Counted from the first letter of the stretch, positions 45,112-57,631 are shown. The stretch is 64,000 nt of DNA from Leptodontidium sp. MPI-SDFR-AT-0119 (GCA_020726505.1 JAHLEZ010000040.1:124001-188000), one strand, 5' to 3'. Translations and numbers: made by a program. The notes: generated by a model from the letters alone, not told the origin.

Positions 45112-46547
45112 ATGATGCCACAAGACAAAACGCCAAATGGAACTGCAAACCGGCACAGAAAAGCTCATAGGAAGTCCCGCGGTGGGTGTAGGAACTGTAA
45201 GCTCAGGAGAGTCAAGGTAAATTCCCCATATCTTTAACATCAGCTTGCGTGATACCCATGTTGACACAACCCAGTGCGATGAATCCAAGCCTAGCTGTAC
45301 ACAATGCACTTCCTACGGTGTGACGTGCAATTATCATACCTCATCTTCAGTCTCGGATCTCCAGATGCGGTTCGGTGGCCCGGTATCGATGAGTCTTGAT
45401 GCTGGAGAATCGTGTATTGTTCCATTTAAACCCTATCCGAGGACTGCGTCAACGGCAAAACAAAGAGTTCAACTCCCGCTTCCACTTTTGTTCTCAACTC
45501 AAATGCCTGTATACTTTCCCGGCAATCCATACGGCCTAGACCCAGACAGTGCCGGTCGCCTGACGAGATTCAAAACTCGGACTTCATTGTCCATTTCAAC
45601 ACCCACAGGAGCGTTTGTCTTCCAACAAGTCACCACAGACCTAGCTCTCTCAGTACGTCCATTCCCCTCACCCTCCTACTCCTCAATACTAACGCAACAA
45701 GCACCCCTACCTAATGCACGTCCTCCAAACCCTCACCTCAGTCCACGACCGGTATCTCTCCCCCACTCCCCTCCCACGAGCAACACCCACCGAAATCCAC
45801 CACCTCTCCCTCTCCGCCTCCCTCTTCAACACCAAACTCTCTTCTCCAATCTCACCCCCGGATCGCGACCCCATCTGGGCAACCGCAGCCCTCCTAGGAA
45901 TCCTCGCATTCGCATGGACAGACGCCACCTCCGCCTCCGAATCCTGGCCACTCGCCCCCGCAAACCCATCAGATCTCGAATGGATGAAAATGAGCGAGAA
46001 CAAGATTGCTGTTTTCAACCTCACGAATCCTATGCGTGCGAATTCGGTCTTTAGGCCGGTTAGTGCGGATTTCTTGAGGGTGAATGGTGCGGTTGCGATT
46101 CCTGAGAGGGGGGTGGAGGGGATTCCGGATCCGTTTGTGAAGGTGCTTGGATTGGGGGATGGGGATGATGAATTGAGCTCGCCGTATTTCAAGGCTATGC
46201 ATGTACTAGCGCGTCTGCTACCTCTTATGTGCGATCGTACGCGATTTGTAACTTTCCTGAGATTTGTTACGCATTTGACGCCTGGGTTTAAGAGGTTGCT
46301 GCAAGACAAAGATGCTAGGGCTCTTTTGATGTTGGCGTGGTGGTTTGCTAAGGTTTGTAGGGGTGTTTGGTGGATTGAAAGGAGAGCTAGATTGGAGTGT
46401 CAGGCTATATGTATCTTTCTTGGGGATGTGTGTAGGGGAGATAGGGACGTGGAACTGTTGTTGAGGTGGCCGAGGGAGAGGTGTGGGTTGGATAGTGGTG
46501 AGATAGGACCTGATTTGGATCTAGATTGGGTGAGTGGGATGAGGTAG
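45112..46547 (+). CDS. Zn(II)2Cys6 transcription factor
   Basis: Exons 45112-45216, 45275-45652 and 45702-46547 give 442 residues. The zinc cluster is assembled across intron 1: GGCRNCKLRRVK then CDESKPSCTQCTSYGVTC, the standard C-x2-C-x6-C ... C-x2-C-x6-C spacing. A basic stretch (RHRKAHRKSRGG) precedes it. The middle and C-terminal regions resemble the short fungal-specific Zn2Cys6 regulators related to UPC2/STE-like sterol regulators, with HPYLMHVLQTLTSVHDRYLS and LSASLFNTKL typical of that group. Nuclear DNA-binding regulator; targets unknown. Two ATGs in tandem open the frame. Confidence 0.85.
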
Positions 46548-48339
46548 TTTGATGGCATGTAGACTAGCTTAGGAAAAAGTTGTAATAGGTTTATTTCTTG
46601 AAGGAAAGTCTGGATGTGCAAAGCATATTCTGTGTTGTGTGACTTGACATCTTAGTCAAAGTGTTTCTTGTGTTTCACTCGATCAGTGTGTTCCAAGACA
46701 GATTCATGATGACCAGCGTCTGCTTTGAAGCCTCCATTCCTGTCTAGGAAATTAGAGCCTCTCACTAGGTATTAATCAAGACCAAGAGTGGGCTACACAA
46801 CCACAGAGAAGAACCTAGGTACAGAAACGGGCGAAACTCAAGAACCAGCGCAAGTATTGCACCCAATTGGGATATTTACCTCTAAAAAGAGTTCACGCTC
46901 TCGAAGAGACCATTAACCAATGGTCTTCAGGAGACACAGAAGCTAGAGAGGAGACTTTCAGCTTTAGATCCGTTGTACAAAGCGAGGAGAATGAGGAAGC
47001 TTAGAACACTATTGAAAGACATGTAACACAGTCTTGAGAAACCGAATGGAAGATGGTATATGAGTACAGAATTGAGTACAGAGCCTGATCACTTACTATC
47101 GCTATCACGAATAAAGTAGAGATTATAATACATAAACCGAGAAGAGAACAGAAGAATTGTTGTTGTTGATGAAGAAAGAAGTCAAGCGAGGCTGCCCAGT
47201 CACTACACCCAGCCCACGCCCACGGGCCTATTCTCGCTAAATCCTCGGCCAAACACCCTGAATTAGTGCCGGACCCAACAGCTGTCACCCCGCAGATCAG
47301 TTCCGGGGGAAAGTCAATAAAATATATCCTCACGAACATCTCGAGTCCTCCTTCACCCACCAGCACTCAACACTCAATCACCATTACTCCTTCAACACCA
47401 CTTCCACCCTCTCCAGAACTATCTCGAACCTCTGCCACGATCACACATTCTCTGCGCCAGCATTCCTGCTCTCTATACAAGCTTACACCCTCTCCCTCTC
47501 TACCTACCCCTCCCCCGCCATTACTTGCGCCTAGCCGCCGGTGCAGTGCAGATTCATCCCCGAATCACATCGCATTGCAGTTCTGCAGGTCAATATCGAG
47601 TCCATAGGGCTGTGTAGGGTCACACGCGGCGTAGTACAGACGCAGATAATACGCAGTATTACGGTATCACAAACGAAGGGAGGACAGTACCACAACACCA
47701 CAACACCACGGCAGCTACTACCAATTGCGCGCACTCAGCATCGGCATATATCCTCACCGCATCGTACCCGTCCGTACCCCACCGCACTGCTGCATCGCAT
47801 CGCATTGCGGCAGAGACAAGGGAAACCCCAGGATCAACAACCCTCTCCCTCCACAGCGCAACAACACCACCACCAGTCGCATCAAGCTAATATATGCATC
47901 TTGTATGCGCCTCATCATCTGCCATCGCTGCCACTGGTCCGAGGTCCGCCACCCTCCCAAAGCCTGGCCTGGCCTGATTTCCCCATAAGCTCGGTGCTGT
48001 TGACGGCCCCAGCTCTACATTGTCTGTTTGCCCTGCCACTGCGTCTTGCCTCTGCCAGGATTAGATCAAGATCAGGATCAGAATAGTAGTGGATGGGATT
48101 AAAACCGGAAAGGGATATCTTTAGCTTTGAGCATATTGGGCTTATACCGGACTGCATCAACATTCCAGGCTGACGGACGCTATTACGAACCCATTCTGCA
48201 ACCCCCGCTGCTTCTGCGAACAAAGGATATCAATCTGCCAACAAAACCTCCTTTGCGCCGGGCGAGACAACCACACGACCATCACTCAGTTCGAACTACC
48301 CTCTCAAGATCATGCCGTTCTGCGAAAAAACCCTCCAAG
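46548..48339. other. Gene-free region upstream of ric8
   Basis: About 1.8 kb with no supported gene. The right part (47330-48060) is rich in CAC/ACC and CTC runs and is probably promoter and leader of ric8. Open frames here lack coding character. Confidence 0.45.
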
Positions 48340-49983
48340 ATGTCCTCCAGCCCGAGAACCTCCATATCGTCAGTGGATTTGACCTTGACAGGACCAGGTA
48401 GGAAGCTCGAAGGGGAGAGAGAGTCGTACTGACAAGGACAGCGAAACTGGAAGAAGTCACTAGACTTATGGGAAAGCTTACAGCGGATTTAGAGAAAATA
48501 TCTCTCCTGCCACATCGTACGCTCCCTAGACCGTGTACAAACGCCCACTGACATTCGCAGAGCGAGATGCCTTACTGGAACAAGTCAAGGTCTTTGGTCG
48601 TGACCCCGCCAATGCAGACCCCATCTTCACCAAAGAGGCAGGTCACATCCCCTACTACATCCGCAGAGCTAACCATTCCCAGGGAATAGAGACCCTAACT
48701 CGACACGCCTTCAACAGTCCCTCCTTAACAACCTCACGAAACGCTCTACGATGTTTAGCCAACGCTCTCCTTCTCAGAGCCGAAACAAGACAGATATTCG
48801 TGGATTTGGGATACGAACAGAAAGCATGCAACAAGTTGAAGAATGACAGTAGGGATGACGAGTTTCTGGTCTCACGGATCATCTTCCTTACAACCTACAA
48901 TTCGAATGTCAATCTGGAGAAGCTGGTCGATCAATATCACCTCGCGGAATATATTTGTCAAAATGTCAGCAGGCATTCAAAACAATACGTCACAAAACAG
49001 AAGAAAGTCAAAGAGTTGGATCCGATGGAGGATATGGCCTTGATCGAAACGACGAAGTTGATGTTCAATACCACACATCATTGTCCCCAGCGGATCGGAA
49101 ACTTCTCCCCAGCAGTTCAACCAATGTTGATTCTTCTTACGAGACGGGCTATATCGAGCAGTAAACCTCTTGAACAGCCGATTGGATCTCTGGTAAATGC
49201 GTTGATGAATCTGGCATTGGAGGAGAAGGATAATGTAGCTACATTATTTCCAAAATCAACTCCGAATGTCAATGTGGATCGACTTATGGAGATATTGGAG
49301 AAGAGTGTGAAGGCGTACAAGGATGAGGAACTTGAACAGAATGTCTCGCCACTTATTCAGTTGATACGAAAGGTTTACGAACTTGCGCCGAAGGATGTTC
49401 AGACCCATCTTCAACGAATACTCCTCCCTTCCGAAGAAGATCGAAAGCAAATCCTCGGCCGAGCAGAAACCCTCTCGTCTCGCCTCCTCCGTTTGACGAA
49501 CAACGCAACAACCCCTAAGGTCAGAGAATTGATCTCCTCATTACTCTTTGACCTCTCGGCCAAAGACCCAAAGATTTTTATCCAGAACGTAGGATATGGA
49601 TTTGCATCAGGGTTTCTCTTCCAACATAACGTCCCCATACCCGAGAATGCGCTGGAGGCATGGAGTACGAGTAGTGAGAGCAGTCATACACGGGCGAGTC
49701 AAGACAGTAGGGATATTCCTGGCCGAGTCAATCCTATCACAGGTCAATTACTGGATATGGAGGAGACGCCTGAAGTGGAAGAGATGACTGAAGAGGAGAA
49801 AGAACGAGAGGCTGAGAAGTTGTTTGTACTGTTCGAGAGGTATGTCTGCCTTCTTGTAGTGCGAACTCGCTAACATCCCCTAGATTGAAGAAAACAGGCG
49901 TTATGAGTGTACAGAATCCAGTTGAGAAAGCGTTTCATGAAGGCCGGTTCGAGGAGTTACCGGATGATGACGATGAGAAGTGA
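48340..49983 (+). CDS. ric8: Ric8/synembryn, G-alpha exchange factor
   Basis: Exons 48340-48397, 48442-48516, 48561-49839 and 49884-49983 give 503 residues in frame. The protein is an armadillo-like helical solenoid with family segments LLEQVKVFGRDPANADPIFTKE, SRNALRCLANALLL, ETTKLMFNTTHHCP and FGFASGFLF-type sequence (here YGFASGFLFQHNVPIPE). NPITGQLLDMEE near the C-terminus is the conserved acidic, phospho-regulated segment, and VMSVQNPVEKAF follows. Ric8 acts as chaperone and guanine-nucleotide exchange factor for heterotrimeric G-alpha subunits, and in fungi is needed for growth, conidiation and infection. An overlapping out-of-frame ATG lies 28 nt upstream (48312). Confidence 0.92.
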
Positions 49984-50242
49984 GTTTGAATGTGGGATCC
50001 GTATATATGGGAATGAAGCTGGTTTGGTTCTTGAGATATCCAAAATCGCGGGTAGGCAGGCATATGTCATGAACGGGCATTCTCGGAGTTGGGAATTATG
50101 GGAATATCAAAAAGATAGGAGGGAAATCAGATGTCAGTTGTCATGGACTTCTTTCTGCACTTGTGATTTTATTAATTCTCATCTTCACATCTGCTTTCCA
50201 TCCTAAACGCAGCATTCAACCCAGCTACTCCAAACAAACTCC

Positions 50243-50727
50243 CTACCACAACCGCTCATCCCACCCCTCCCTCATCATCTCCTGAATCTCCTCCTCCCTC
50301 CTCTCCTCGAATATCCAACCAGGCTCAAATGGGCCACGTATAACCCCCTTGGTTCCCGGCCGCCTCCTTATGTACACTCCACCACCCGGTTTCAACCACC
50401 GCCCATATCCATAGTATGATAGATTTCCTCCCTGCCTCCGCCATGCAATCTCTTTGATGGCATCTTCTCGCGACATGGGCACCGCGGGGATTGGTCGACG
50501 AGGAGAGTCGCCGATTGTGTCTGGATTTGCAGCTCTGCTTATTGAGGATATGTAGGGGCCTGGGGCGGGAGGGTTTGTGTGAAAGGGGTCTGATGCCAGG
50601 AGTCGGCTGTTGCGCGAGCGTTTCGCTGAAGTCTTCGCCGCGAGGGTGCGATTGGACCGAGATTCTTCAGGTTGTAGAAGGTGCTTTTGTAAGAGGGGGG
50701 TGGTGATGGTTTGGGAGGAGTGGACAT
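50243..50727 (-). CDS. Small basic protein with apparent one-base frameshift
   Basis: Two overlapping minus-strand frames look like one gene. The ATG at 50727 opens one frame (stop at 50539). A second frame, with no usable upstream Met, runs from above 50727 down to the stop at 50243 and contains SDPFHTNPPAPGPYISS, then MSREDAIKEIAWRRQGG and YYGYGRWLKPGGGVYIRRRP. A run of six C on the minus strand (50695-50700) lies where one extra base would join the start to the long frame. A frameshift or homopolymer miscount is likely. No intron with normal sites and size bridges the frames. Without the change the shortest product starts at MSREDA (77 residues). Family not recognised; possibly a mitochondrial small protein (weak inference). 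Confidence 0.5.
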
Positions 50728-53001
50728 TGTGATGATATGATCGTATTTGTTGAATCTTTTATTAGGGGGATCTTGGAGGAAGCTGGAGATTTAGACGTAG
50801 ACTGTGAAATACTTTGACTTACTTTTTCTTGTTCCCGATAGTTACCTAGGTACAGAATGAGGAAGCTTAAGAAGAAAATTGGTTCGTATCATGTCTCCCG
50901 AGTCGTCGATAGCTTGGCACGTGCTCTTTGTTTACTTCGCGTCGTGACCTGACTTGAGTTGGAATTCACCTTTTACTCGGCTCCGCGTCCGCACTCCCTT
51001 GCACAAATCAAACTTTCCGTCTCTATTCTTCCTTTGTCCCCAGCTACAACTCTCTACTCTTCGCACAACGCCACCTCTAATTCTCAACGCAGCAGTCTTG
51101 CCACCAGCGACAGCTCTCTCGACGTGTATGATGGTGGCGTTCTTTTCTCTCACTTCTCTTTCGGGCCTGAGGCGCGCGACAGAGTTATTCTCTTCCTCCT
51201 CCTCCTCCTTCTTGTGTACGATGTCATGGAACTCTCTCACAGCCTGAGCAGCCTGCTAACTCTCTGCAGATCCAGACCGACAAGCCCTATCTCACGTCCA
51301 TCCATCAATAATCACATCCGCACCTCTGCAACAACCCATCCTGAGGCCTGCGATCCGATATCAACCCTTCTCTCGTCAACTGGACTTTACCTGTCACCCC
51401 ATTTCGAGCGGTTCCTTGGCCACCTGAGACGAATCTCGTCAACGCAAAGGTCAACGGATCAACCTCCACTACCGAAAAGCTCGTAGCATCTCTGCAAGTA
51501 AACGAAGAGAAAGAGAACAAAATGACCGTCGCCGCCTGCGCCTTGCATCTCTCTTACGAGAGCGGCCAGCGGGTTGCTCCTGTCGTCTATCTACTCTCAC
51601 CTTCCAACTCGTCAACCACCCTCGTTCTTTTCGTCATTGTCCATCGCCCAACCTCTTCCTTCTCACCAACCTCGCTCTCAAACCACACACACGCACTCAC
51701 ACGCAACAAACACACATACCCATATGGGGGGCTAGACTCGTCACCTGTCCGTGGTGTCCTCTACGAACCTACAGCTCTCTCCCTTGAGAGTCTGTAGAGC
51801 CGAGAACGAGTCCGAACAGTTTGAGTGGCGCGAAACCCTCGTCTGTTCAAAGGCAGCTTCTTTCGGGATTCTGTGTCGGTTCTTCGTTCGCGAAGAGCAT
51901 CAGATTGCTTTAAGGGCGGTCGAGAAGTCTTCGGCCTAAATTGGCACTTCTTACCTTAACCGGGGGAAGAGTAACAGGTCGCTTAGCTGAGACCTTATAA
52001 ACCAAACATCGTTGTTCAGTGCCTCAAAAAGTGCTGTTCAACATTCTTCAGTCAAATATGACACTGCTTGAGAAGTCTTCGTTGACTCTCTTGGGTATAA
52101 CATTTGCAGCGAATATCGTCTTTTGAGCAACACCCTCCGCTCACCTTGGAACGAACTGGTCTCATCAAGATCAACTTCAGAGTTTGTCGAAGAAGTCTTC
52201 CTTGAATCTATTGACACAACACTCCATTTAACGTCATTCTCGCCATCTTAAGCGCCCATTGCTCTTAATCAGCGTGGAATGGTCTCACCAATATCAGATC
52301 CATCTTTTTCGGCTCTCCCGGCCATGCATCCACCAACGTTTGTCGGCTGTCAAAGGCATAGATGTGAGGAATGATATGATACGACACTTGTACTACACTA
52401 ACATGTCGCGCCGGTCAGAGGTCTAGACTGAGTTGAAGCCCTCTTCCAATTCAAAATTTATTTGTCCGACAGAGTTAATTCGAAAGTCAACAAAGTCGAA
52501 ATTTCAGAGATCTCTGGCAACACTTCTACTCGAGACCAAAAAGTCGATGATCAAGGGCCCAAAAGTCCACGAATCACATTCAACATCTCATAGGGCCGCT
52601 ACTGTCGCATATCTTGTCAACCAGAAGGATTTCGAGCGTCAGCATATCCTTTGATCGAATATTGGCGATGTTTCGCTTTGTTGAATATCCAACAGATATT
52701 TGGCAAGAACTGCACCGGAATATGGAGGAGAACATATTTCCACCACTACAAGATCATCAGAGCAACCCACCCAAGTGCTGTGGATCTCACCATCTTCATC
52801 CTCAAGAGCACAAAAACCCTTCAAGAATATCACGTGGACGAAAAAGCAGTCTAGTCTCCACATCGCCAAGTCGGATTCGAGAGCAACCTCATTCTTCCTC
52901 TTCAACATCTCCGACTTCGGGACCAAGACTTCTATAAAGTCTCTCTGCCGCTTGAATCGAACTCTCATTCGTTTCAATAAACCCTCGTCACGATCCTCAC
53001 A
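50728..53001. other. Long gene-free stretch before the PQ-loop gene
   Basis: About 2.3 kb. Contains pyrimidine-rich sequence with several short open frames and two degenerate direct repeats at about 52070-52310. It may include a long 5' leader of the PQ-loop gene. No domain was recognised. Confidence 0.4.
52070..52310 (+). repeat. Degenerate direct repeat, two units of about 120 bp
   Basis: Unit A (about 52070-52185) and unit B (about 52192-52310) both begin AAGTCTTC and share the later block GGTCTCA(C/T)CAA(G/T)ATCA, with diverged sequence between. Identity was judged by eye. Confidence 0.4.
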
Positions 53002-54071
53002 ATGGATGTCCCAATCGCAGCCAATGTCCTCGGTACAATCGGTGCAGTCTGCTGGTCAATCCAAGTACTTGATTCTCCCCTTCTCATCCTCAGAAACCAT
53101 CTAACACACCCAGCTTATTCCGCAAATAATCATCAACTACCGTCGACACAATACCATTGGTCTTCAGCGGTCCATGATGCTTCTCTGGGCATGTGCAGGC
53201 GTCCCTCTTGGTGCATACAATATCGCTGGTAACTTCAATGTCGCGCTGCAAATCCAGCCGCAGATATTGACGGTTCTGAGTCTCATTACTTGGATCCAGT
53301 GTTATTATTACGACGATGTAAGTTCTCTTGCTCCCAGACCTCTGGATTTTAATGCGGAAGTGGGAGGATTTGAGGACAAGACACGTGCTGACTTACACAG
53401 AAATGGAGCGTGATGAAATGCTGTTTGTTTGTCAGTGCGATCGGGGCTCTCTTTGGAGGAATCGAAACCGGACTGGTATTTGCTTTGAAGGTTCGTTCTT
53501 CACTCCCTTCTCCCAGGAAACCAAAACTGATAAGCATAGTCCGGAGTCGAGAGAGACAGACACTGGCCCGTAATCCTTATGGGTGTCATCTCAGCAGTCC
53601 TCCTGTCAGCAGGTGTCCTACGCCACTACTGGGACATCTATATCCATCGAACCGTACGAGGGATCTCGTTCATCTTCGTCGCTATCGATGCAGCAGGCGA
53701 TGTCTTCTCCTTGGTTTCCGTTTGTATGTTCTCTCTCCCTCTCCTGTCAAACCTCTTCCAGAAGCTGACGAGCAGTCTTCCAACCCAAACTCGATATCCT
53801 CGGAATGGTAATCTACGCCTCCGAGTTTGTTCTCTGGTGTGGTGTTATTGCTTGTGGAGGATACTTCAACTTACGGCCTTGGATTCGTCAAAAGATACGA
53901 GTGAGAAAGGAGGGCGAGGGAAGTTGTGAGGGACAGACAGTGGATGGAGTTGGAAATGGCGTCTCGAACGATCTCTCCCTGCACCAAGTTCCGTCTTCTA
54001 CCTCTGTGTTTAGGACACCGAGTTCTGTGGTTGGATCAAGGTCGTCGGTGAGGTTGGATAATGTTGGCTGA
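53002..54071 (+). CDS. PQ-loop repeat membrane protein
   Basis: Exons 53002-53064, 53114-53317, 53401-53490, 53540-53723 and 53776-54071 give 278 residues in frame. It has about seven hydrophobic helices. The first PQ-loop reads SIQLIPQIIINYRRHNTIGL and is created by joining exons 1 and 2. The second repeat region lies around ISFIFVAIDAAGDVFSLVSV and lacks a clear PQ dipeptide. The C-terminal ~65 residues are a polar serine-rich tail. PQ-loop proteins of this size include vacuolar/lysosomal cationic amino acid exporters, sugar carriers and fungal homologs of unknown substrate. Likely vacuolar or plasma membrane. Confidence 0.85.
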
Positions 54072-54642
54072 GGGCTGGAGAGGGTACAGAGATGTGTATT
54101 TTGCCAACTGTCACCTGTTGGATGTCACGCGCGGATTCGAGGACATCTGATTTCAGAAGACAGCTGGATTGATCCTTTGGTGGGGATGCTTGACCTGGGT
54201 TAAGGACAGGAGGGGATGGCGTGGCTTGGAGACTGGATGGAGGGATGCTGATTGGTGGTATGGGTGAACCTAGGCATGGCGAGATCCCAAAACAAGATGC
54301 AGAGAAGAGATGAAGGCAGAGGATATTTTGGCTCTCGTCGGGAGTGGTGGAAAGGAGGGGAAGTCCACGGAATGATGAGAGAAAGATGGATTTGGCTCAA
54401 GTTAGGGTGGAGACACAGAGGGTTGGTGTATGAACGGCGAGGGAGAGCAAGACGCCCTAGGACAGAGAAGAAATCAAGGAGCATTCCATCATGAAATCTA
54501 CAGTACTTGAATTTGAGTTCAACATCCTGCTCGAAACTGAATGCAGTAAGGAAACCGACCAGTGTGAGCAAATGTAGGGGGCTGGGAAAATTGGTAATCT
54601 TCTACTTTTAATTGTCGTTTCCGAAGCTGTCGAAGGAATTAA
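54072..54642. other. Intergenic region
   Basis: No gene, RNA or repeat was recognised; a minus-strand open frame of 123 codons at 54200-54571 has no support. Confidence 0.45.
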
Positions 54643-55071
54643 TCACTGGGACTCTCTAAAATGTATCTTTTCGCTTACATTGTGATGTAGTATCTTAATC
54701 TCAGAAGCGTCAGGAAAGGTCTGTCGAAGGTTTTCTGTCACCGATGGATATACGCTATCTTGCACATTCGCATCGGACATGAAATCTATACTCATGAGAC
54801 CTGCATGATTGCGAAGCTCTACTACCGCAAAGCCACAATCTAAGAAACTTTGGGGTGATTGTAATGATCGGAAATTATAGATGACAACAGGCTTTGCTTC
54901 GTTCATGATGTTAGTTTGTTGAGCCGGCGGCGGTGGGATGTACATCAGGTCGTAAGGTTTCTCCCTCTCATGAACGGGTTCCTTGACTAGATAGCCAATC
55001 GTTGTATGGATACCCTCATCAGCCATCATATCCTTTGATACAAGAATGGACTCCGGATCGAGTAAGCTCAT
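54643..55071 (-). pseudogene. CmcJ/AsaB-like oxygenase, N-terminal fragment
   Basis: A 142-codon frame from an ATG at 55071. It matches the N-terminal half of the fungal CmcJ/AsaB family (non-heme hydroxylase/desaturase-like proteins found in secondary metabolism): TTIGYL, EKPYDLMYIPP, KPVVIYNFRS, LDCGFAVVEL, and VYPSVTENLRQTFPDASEIK. Full members have about 280-310 residues and a C-terminal region with conserved His and Arg. Here the frame stops just after ILHHNVSEK, where the family normally continues into the FDHTIR-like segment. No downstream exon was found on the minus strand, so the gene appears truncated. It could still be expressed as a short protein. Confidence 0.55.
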
Positions 55072-55496
55072 TATAAGATCCAGTCACTTGAAAGACAAGA
55101 GTCTGGGGCATTGATCGCAAGTCTCGGTCTTCAACCCCCCACGGAATCAATAAGGGGATAGCTTGATCAGATGCAGAAAAAAGTTAGGTATCTACGAAAT
55201 AATCGTCTCCGCGCGAGAATACTAAAGATGGAAGCTCCGGCCTTTGAGGTGGGCATACACGCCATGCACTACTAGTGTAACAGGGCTTCGCCACTCTGTC
55301 ACACGAAGTGTAACTTGAACGAACTGTACGGTCACGCGAAGCAAAAGCATTCGGGCTGCGGATTTGCTGTTCAGTTTTCACGATCAGCGAGTTCCTTTTC
55401 CGTTGTAAAAATGGGGGAAGCGATAGCAACGATGTAACATTGTGCGGTTTTAGACTTGCTAAGGGCATACAAGGATAGCCTTCCATCAGACCAACT
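55072..55496. other. Intergenic region
   Basis: Between the CmcJ-like fragment and the amidase 3' end. Nothing recognised. Confidence 0.45.
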
Positions 55497-57631
55497 CTAG
55501 ATACGGACAGCATGGCTAGCCACATCCACAAGATCAATACGTGGGCTCAAGTACGGAAGGATCTTGCTTCTGGCCATAGTTCGCTGTTCAAAGGCGTAGG
55601 CCATACCAATGAGTGTGACTTCACTAAACTTGGGTCCGAGGAAGCCGAGTCCGAAGCTAGATGTGTGAATGAGCGTCAGCGCAAGTCTTTCAATTAAATG
55701 GGAAGCAGACATACGGGATGTTAGGAGCTGACTCCACCATGCCCCATGAGTCCTTAGTGACAGACACACCGGCAGGATAAGATCCCATTGGTACCGTGAC
55801 AATAGGTGAGCCCACCGCCGCGGCCCAGTCCAGAGCGAAGTTTGCAGGCAAGACTACAGCATCGAGAGCATAGTGCTTAATAGCACCGAGCAAACCTCCC
55901 TCCTCGCCATAGTATAAGAGCTTTTGGTAAGCTGGCCAGAAACGCGGATCCGTATTGTTCCAGTTGCTCAAGGCTTCATCCCAGAGACCAGTATCCCGGG
56001 TCGGATAAGATTCGAGTGGGGAGGAGCGAGTGAAGTCGCGCAGCTCAGACAACGAGGTAATATGTCTCGGATTGAATACGAGGGACGTCAAGTACGTTCC
56101 CAGATTGACAATGAAGTCGGCGTTGAGGATTCGAGTCAGCAGTGGCGGGTCCCAGAATTCCGCAGCCGTGGGAAAATCGGTATTCTCTACATTTATAGCC
56201 CCCGCGCGCTGCATGACTTTTAACGCATCCTCAAAAGCGTCCATCATTGGGCCAGTGGTATCATCTGCAAGAAGTGAGATGACCTTGCGTGGGACGCCAA
56301 TTCGACGGCCAGAAAGTCCAGAAGTCTTGCATGCCGCGACGTAGTCGGGAACTTTATGTCCTGGAATAGTAGAAGTATAGTTGTCTCGCGGATCCACGCC
56401 AGCGATAGCCTGTAGGATATAAGCTGCATCTTTGACGTTTCTCGCCAGGGGCCCAACTGTGTCCTGATGCTCACTGACAGGAATAACCAAGTGTCGGGAC
56501 GTTAGTCCTACCGCTGGAGGCATATCAGATATAGATCTCAAAAGCGGCGGCGTAACCCTAAGGTAGAGACTCACTCGGTTTGATTCCAACGAGGTTGTTG
56601 AATGACGCAGGACTGATGATAGAACCGTCGGTCTCCGTCCCAACGCAGGCCAGAGCAAGTCCAAGCCTAGACAGTGTTAGCCAGATACTATCGTGAGCGG
56701 ATGGGAGTTTGGGAGAGCTTCCATACGCAGAGGCTACACCGCTTCCACTAGAGCTTCCCCATGGGTCTTCGTTTCGGTAGTAGGGACCAGAAACCTGGCC
56801 ATTTCGTGCTGACCAGCCGTTGCTCGAGTTGAGTGATCTCCAGTTTGCCCATTCGCTGAGGCTTGTCTTTCCGAGAATGATTGCACCTGAGAGTCGCAGC
56901 TTCTCGACGACGGTAGCATCGTGGGGGACTTTGGCGCCGACGAGAGCCCATGAGCCAGCTAAACCTGGTTAACCAGCACTTATGCGATTGTGATCCAAAC
57001 ATAAAGGGTACCTGTATTATTCATCCTATCGCAAGTAGCAATATTGTCTTTGAGCAGAAGTGGAATACCGTGCAGTGAACTGAACTTGTTAGTTGACGAG
57101 GATTCTTGAAAGTTTGCGGCTAAGAGGAAACATACCCTCGTGTATTTCCTACAGCGCGTTCGTGATCCAAGATGGAAGCAATAAGAAGAGCGTCCGGGTT
57201 GACTTCTGCTACAGCATGGAAAACATGATTGACTTCGTTGATTCGTGCAATATAAGCCTAGACATGTAAGTTAACTAACCTGCATGAAACATTTTGCAGC
57301 TTGTAAACTAAAGACTCGAAACCGAACCCCACCAACAGGAGAGAGAGCTAATTCTTAAGAAACAATAACAAATCATAGTACCTTGACCAAATCGACACTG
57401 GTAAAGTCGTTGCGAGCGAGGCCCTCCGCAAGAGTGTCAATAGTAGTATCTGCCAAAGACGGGTATGTTCCTAATATACAAGTCAGTGAAGGCCTGGCAT
57501 TCGTGGCGGGCTCACTGGCCAACACCTGCTGGGAGGATTGCGCCGGCGACCCCACTGACAGCAACCAAGGCGAACGAGATGAGGACCAGTATGAGGAAAT
57601 TGGGATTCTGGCGTAGAATTGAGGTGGTCAT
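55497..57631 (-). CDS. Amidase-signature enzyme with N-terminal signal/anchor
   Basis: Eight exons are predicted: 57526-57631, 57382-57470, 57136-57257, 57012-57079, 56727-56958, 56575-56666, 55715-56513 and 55497-55656, giving 555 residues in frame. The N-terminus has a hydrophobic leader (FLILVLISFALVAVSGVAGA). The amidase signature triad is complete: Lys in LLLKDNIAT, cis-Ser in DPWGSSSGSG, and the nucleophile Ser in GTETDGSI. Further family blocks are AGSWALVGAKVP, GAIILGKTSLSEWANWRS, TVGLTSRHLVIPVS and TVGPLARNVKDAA. It should hydrolyse carboxylic amides outside the cell or in the secretory path; substrate unknown. Its promoter contains a long hexanucleotide microsatellite. Confidence 0.88.

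Noticed and set aside
47541..48086. 181-codon frame upstream of ric8
   Set aside because: Composition is dominated by His/Pro/Gln/Ser from CAC/CAT-rich sequence; no start context or domain.
50954..51486. Overlapping frames of 97-175 codons in three reading frames
   Set aside because: Starts are not ATG and the frames conflict; more likely a pyrimidine-rich leader or promoter.
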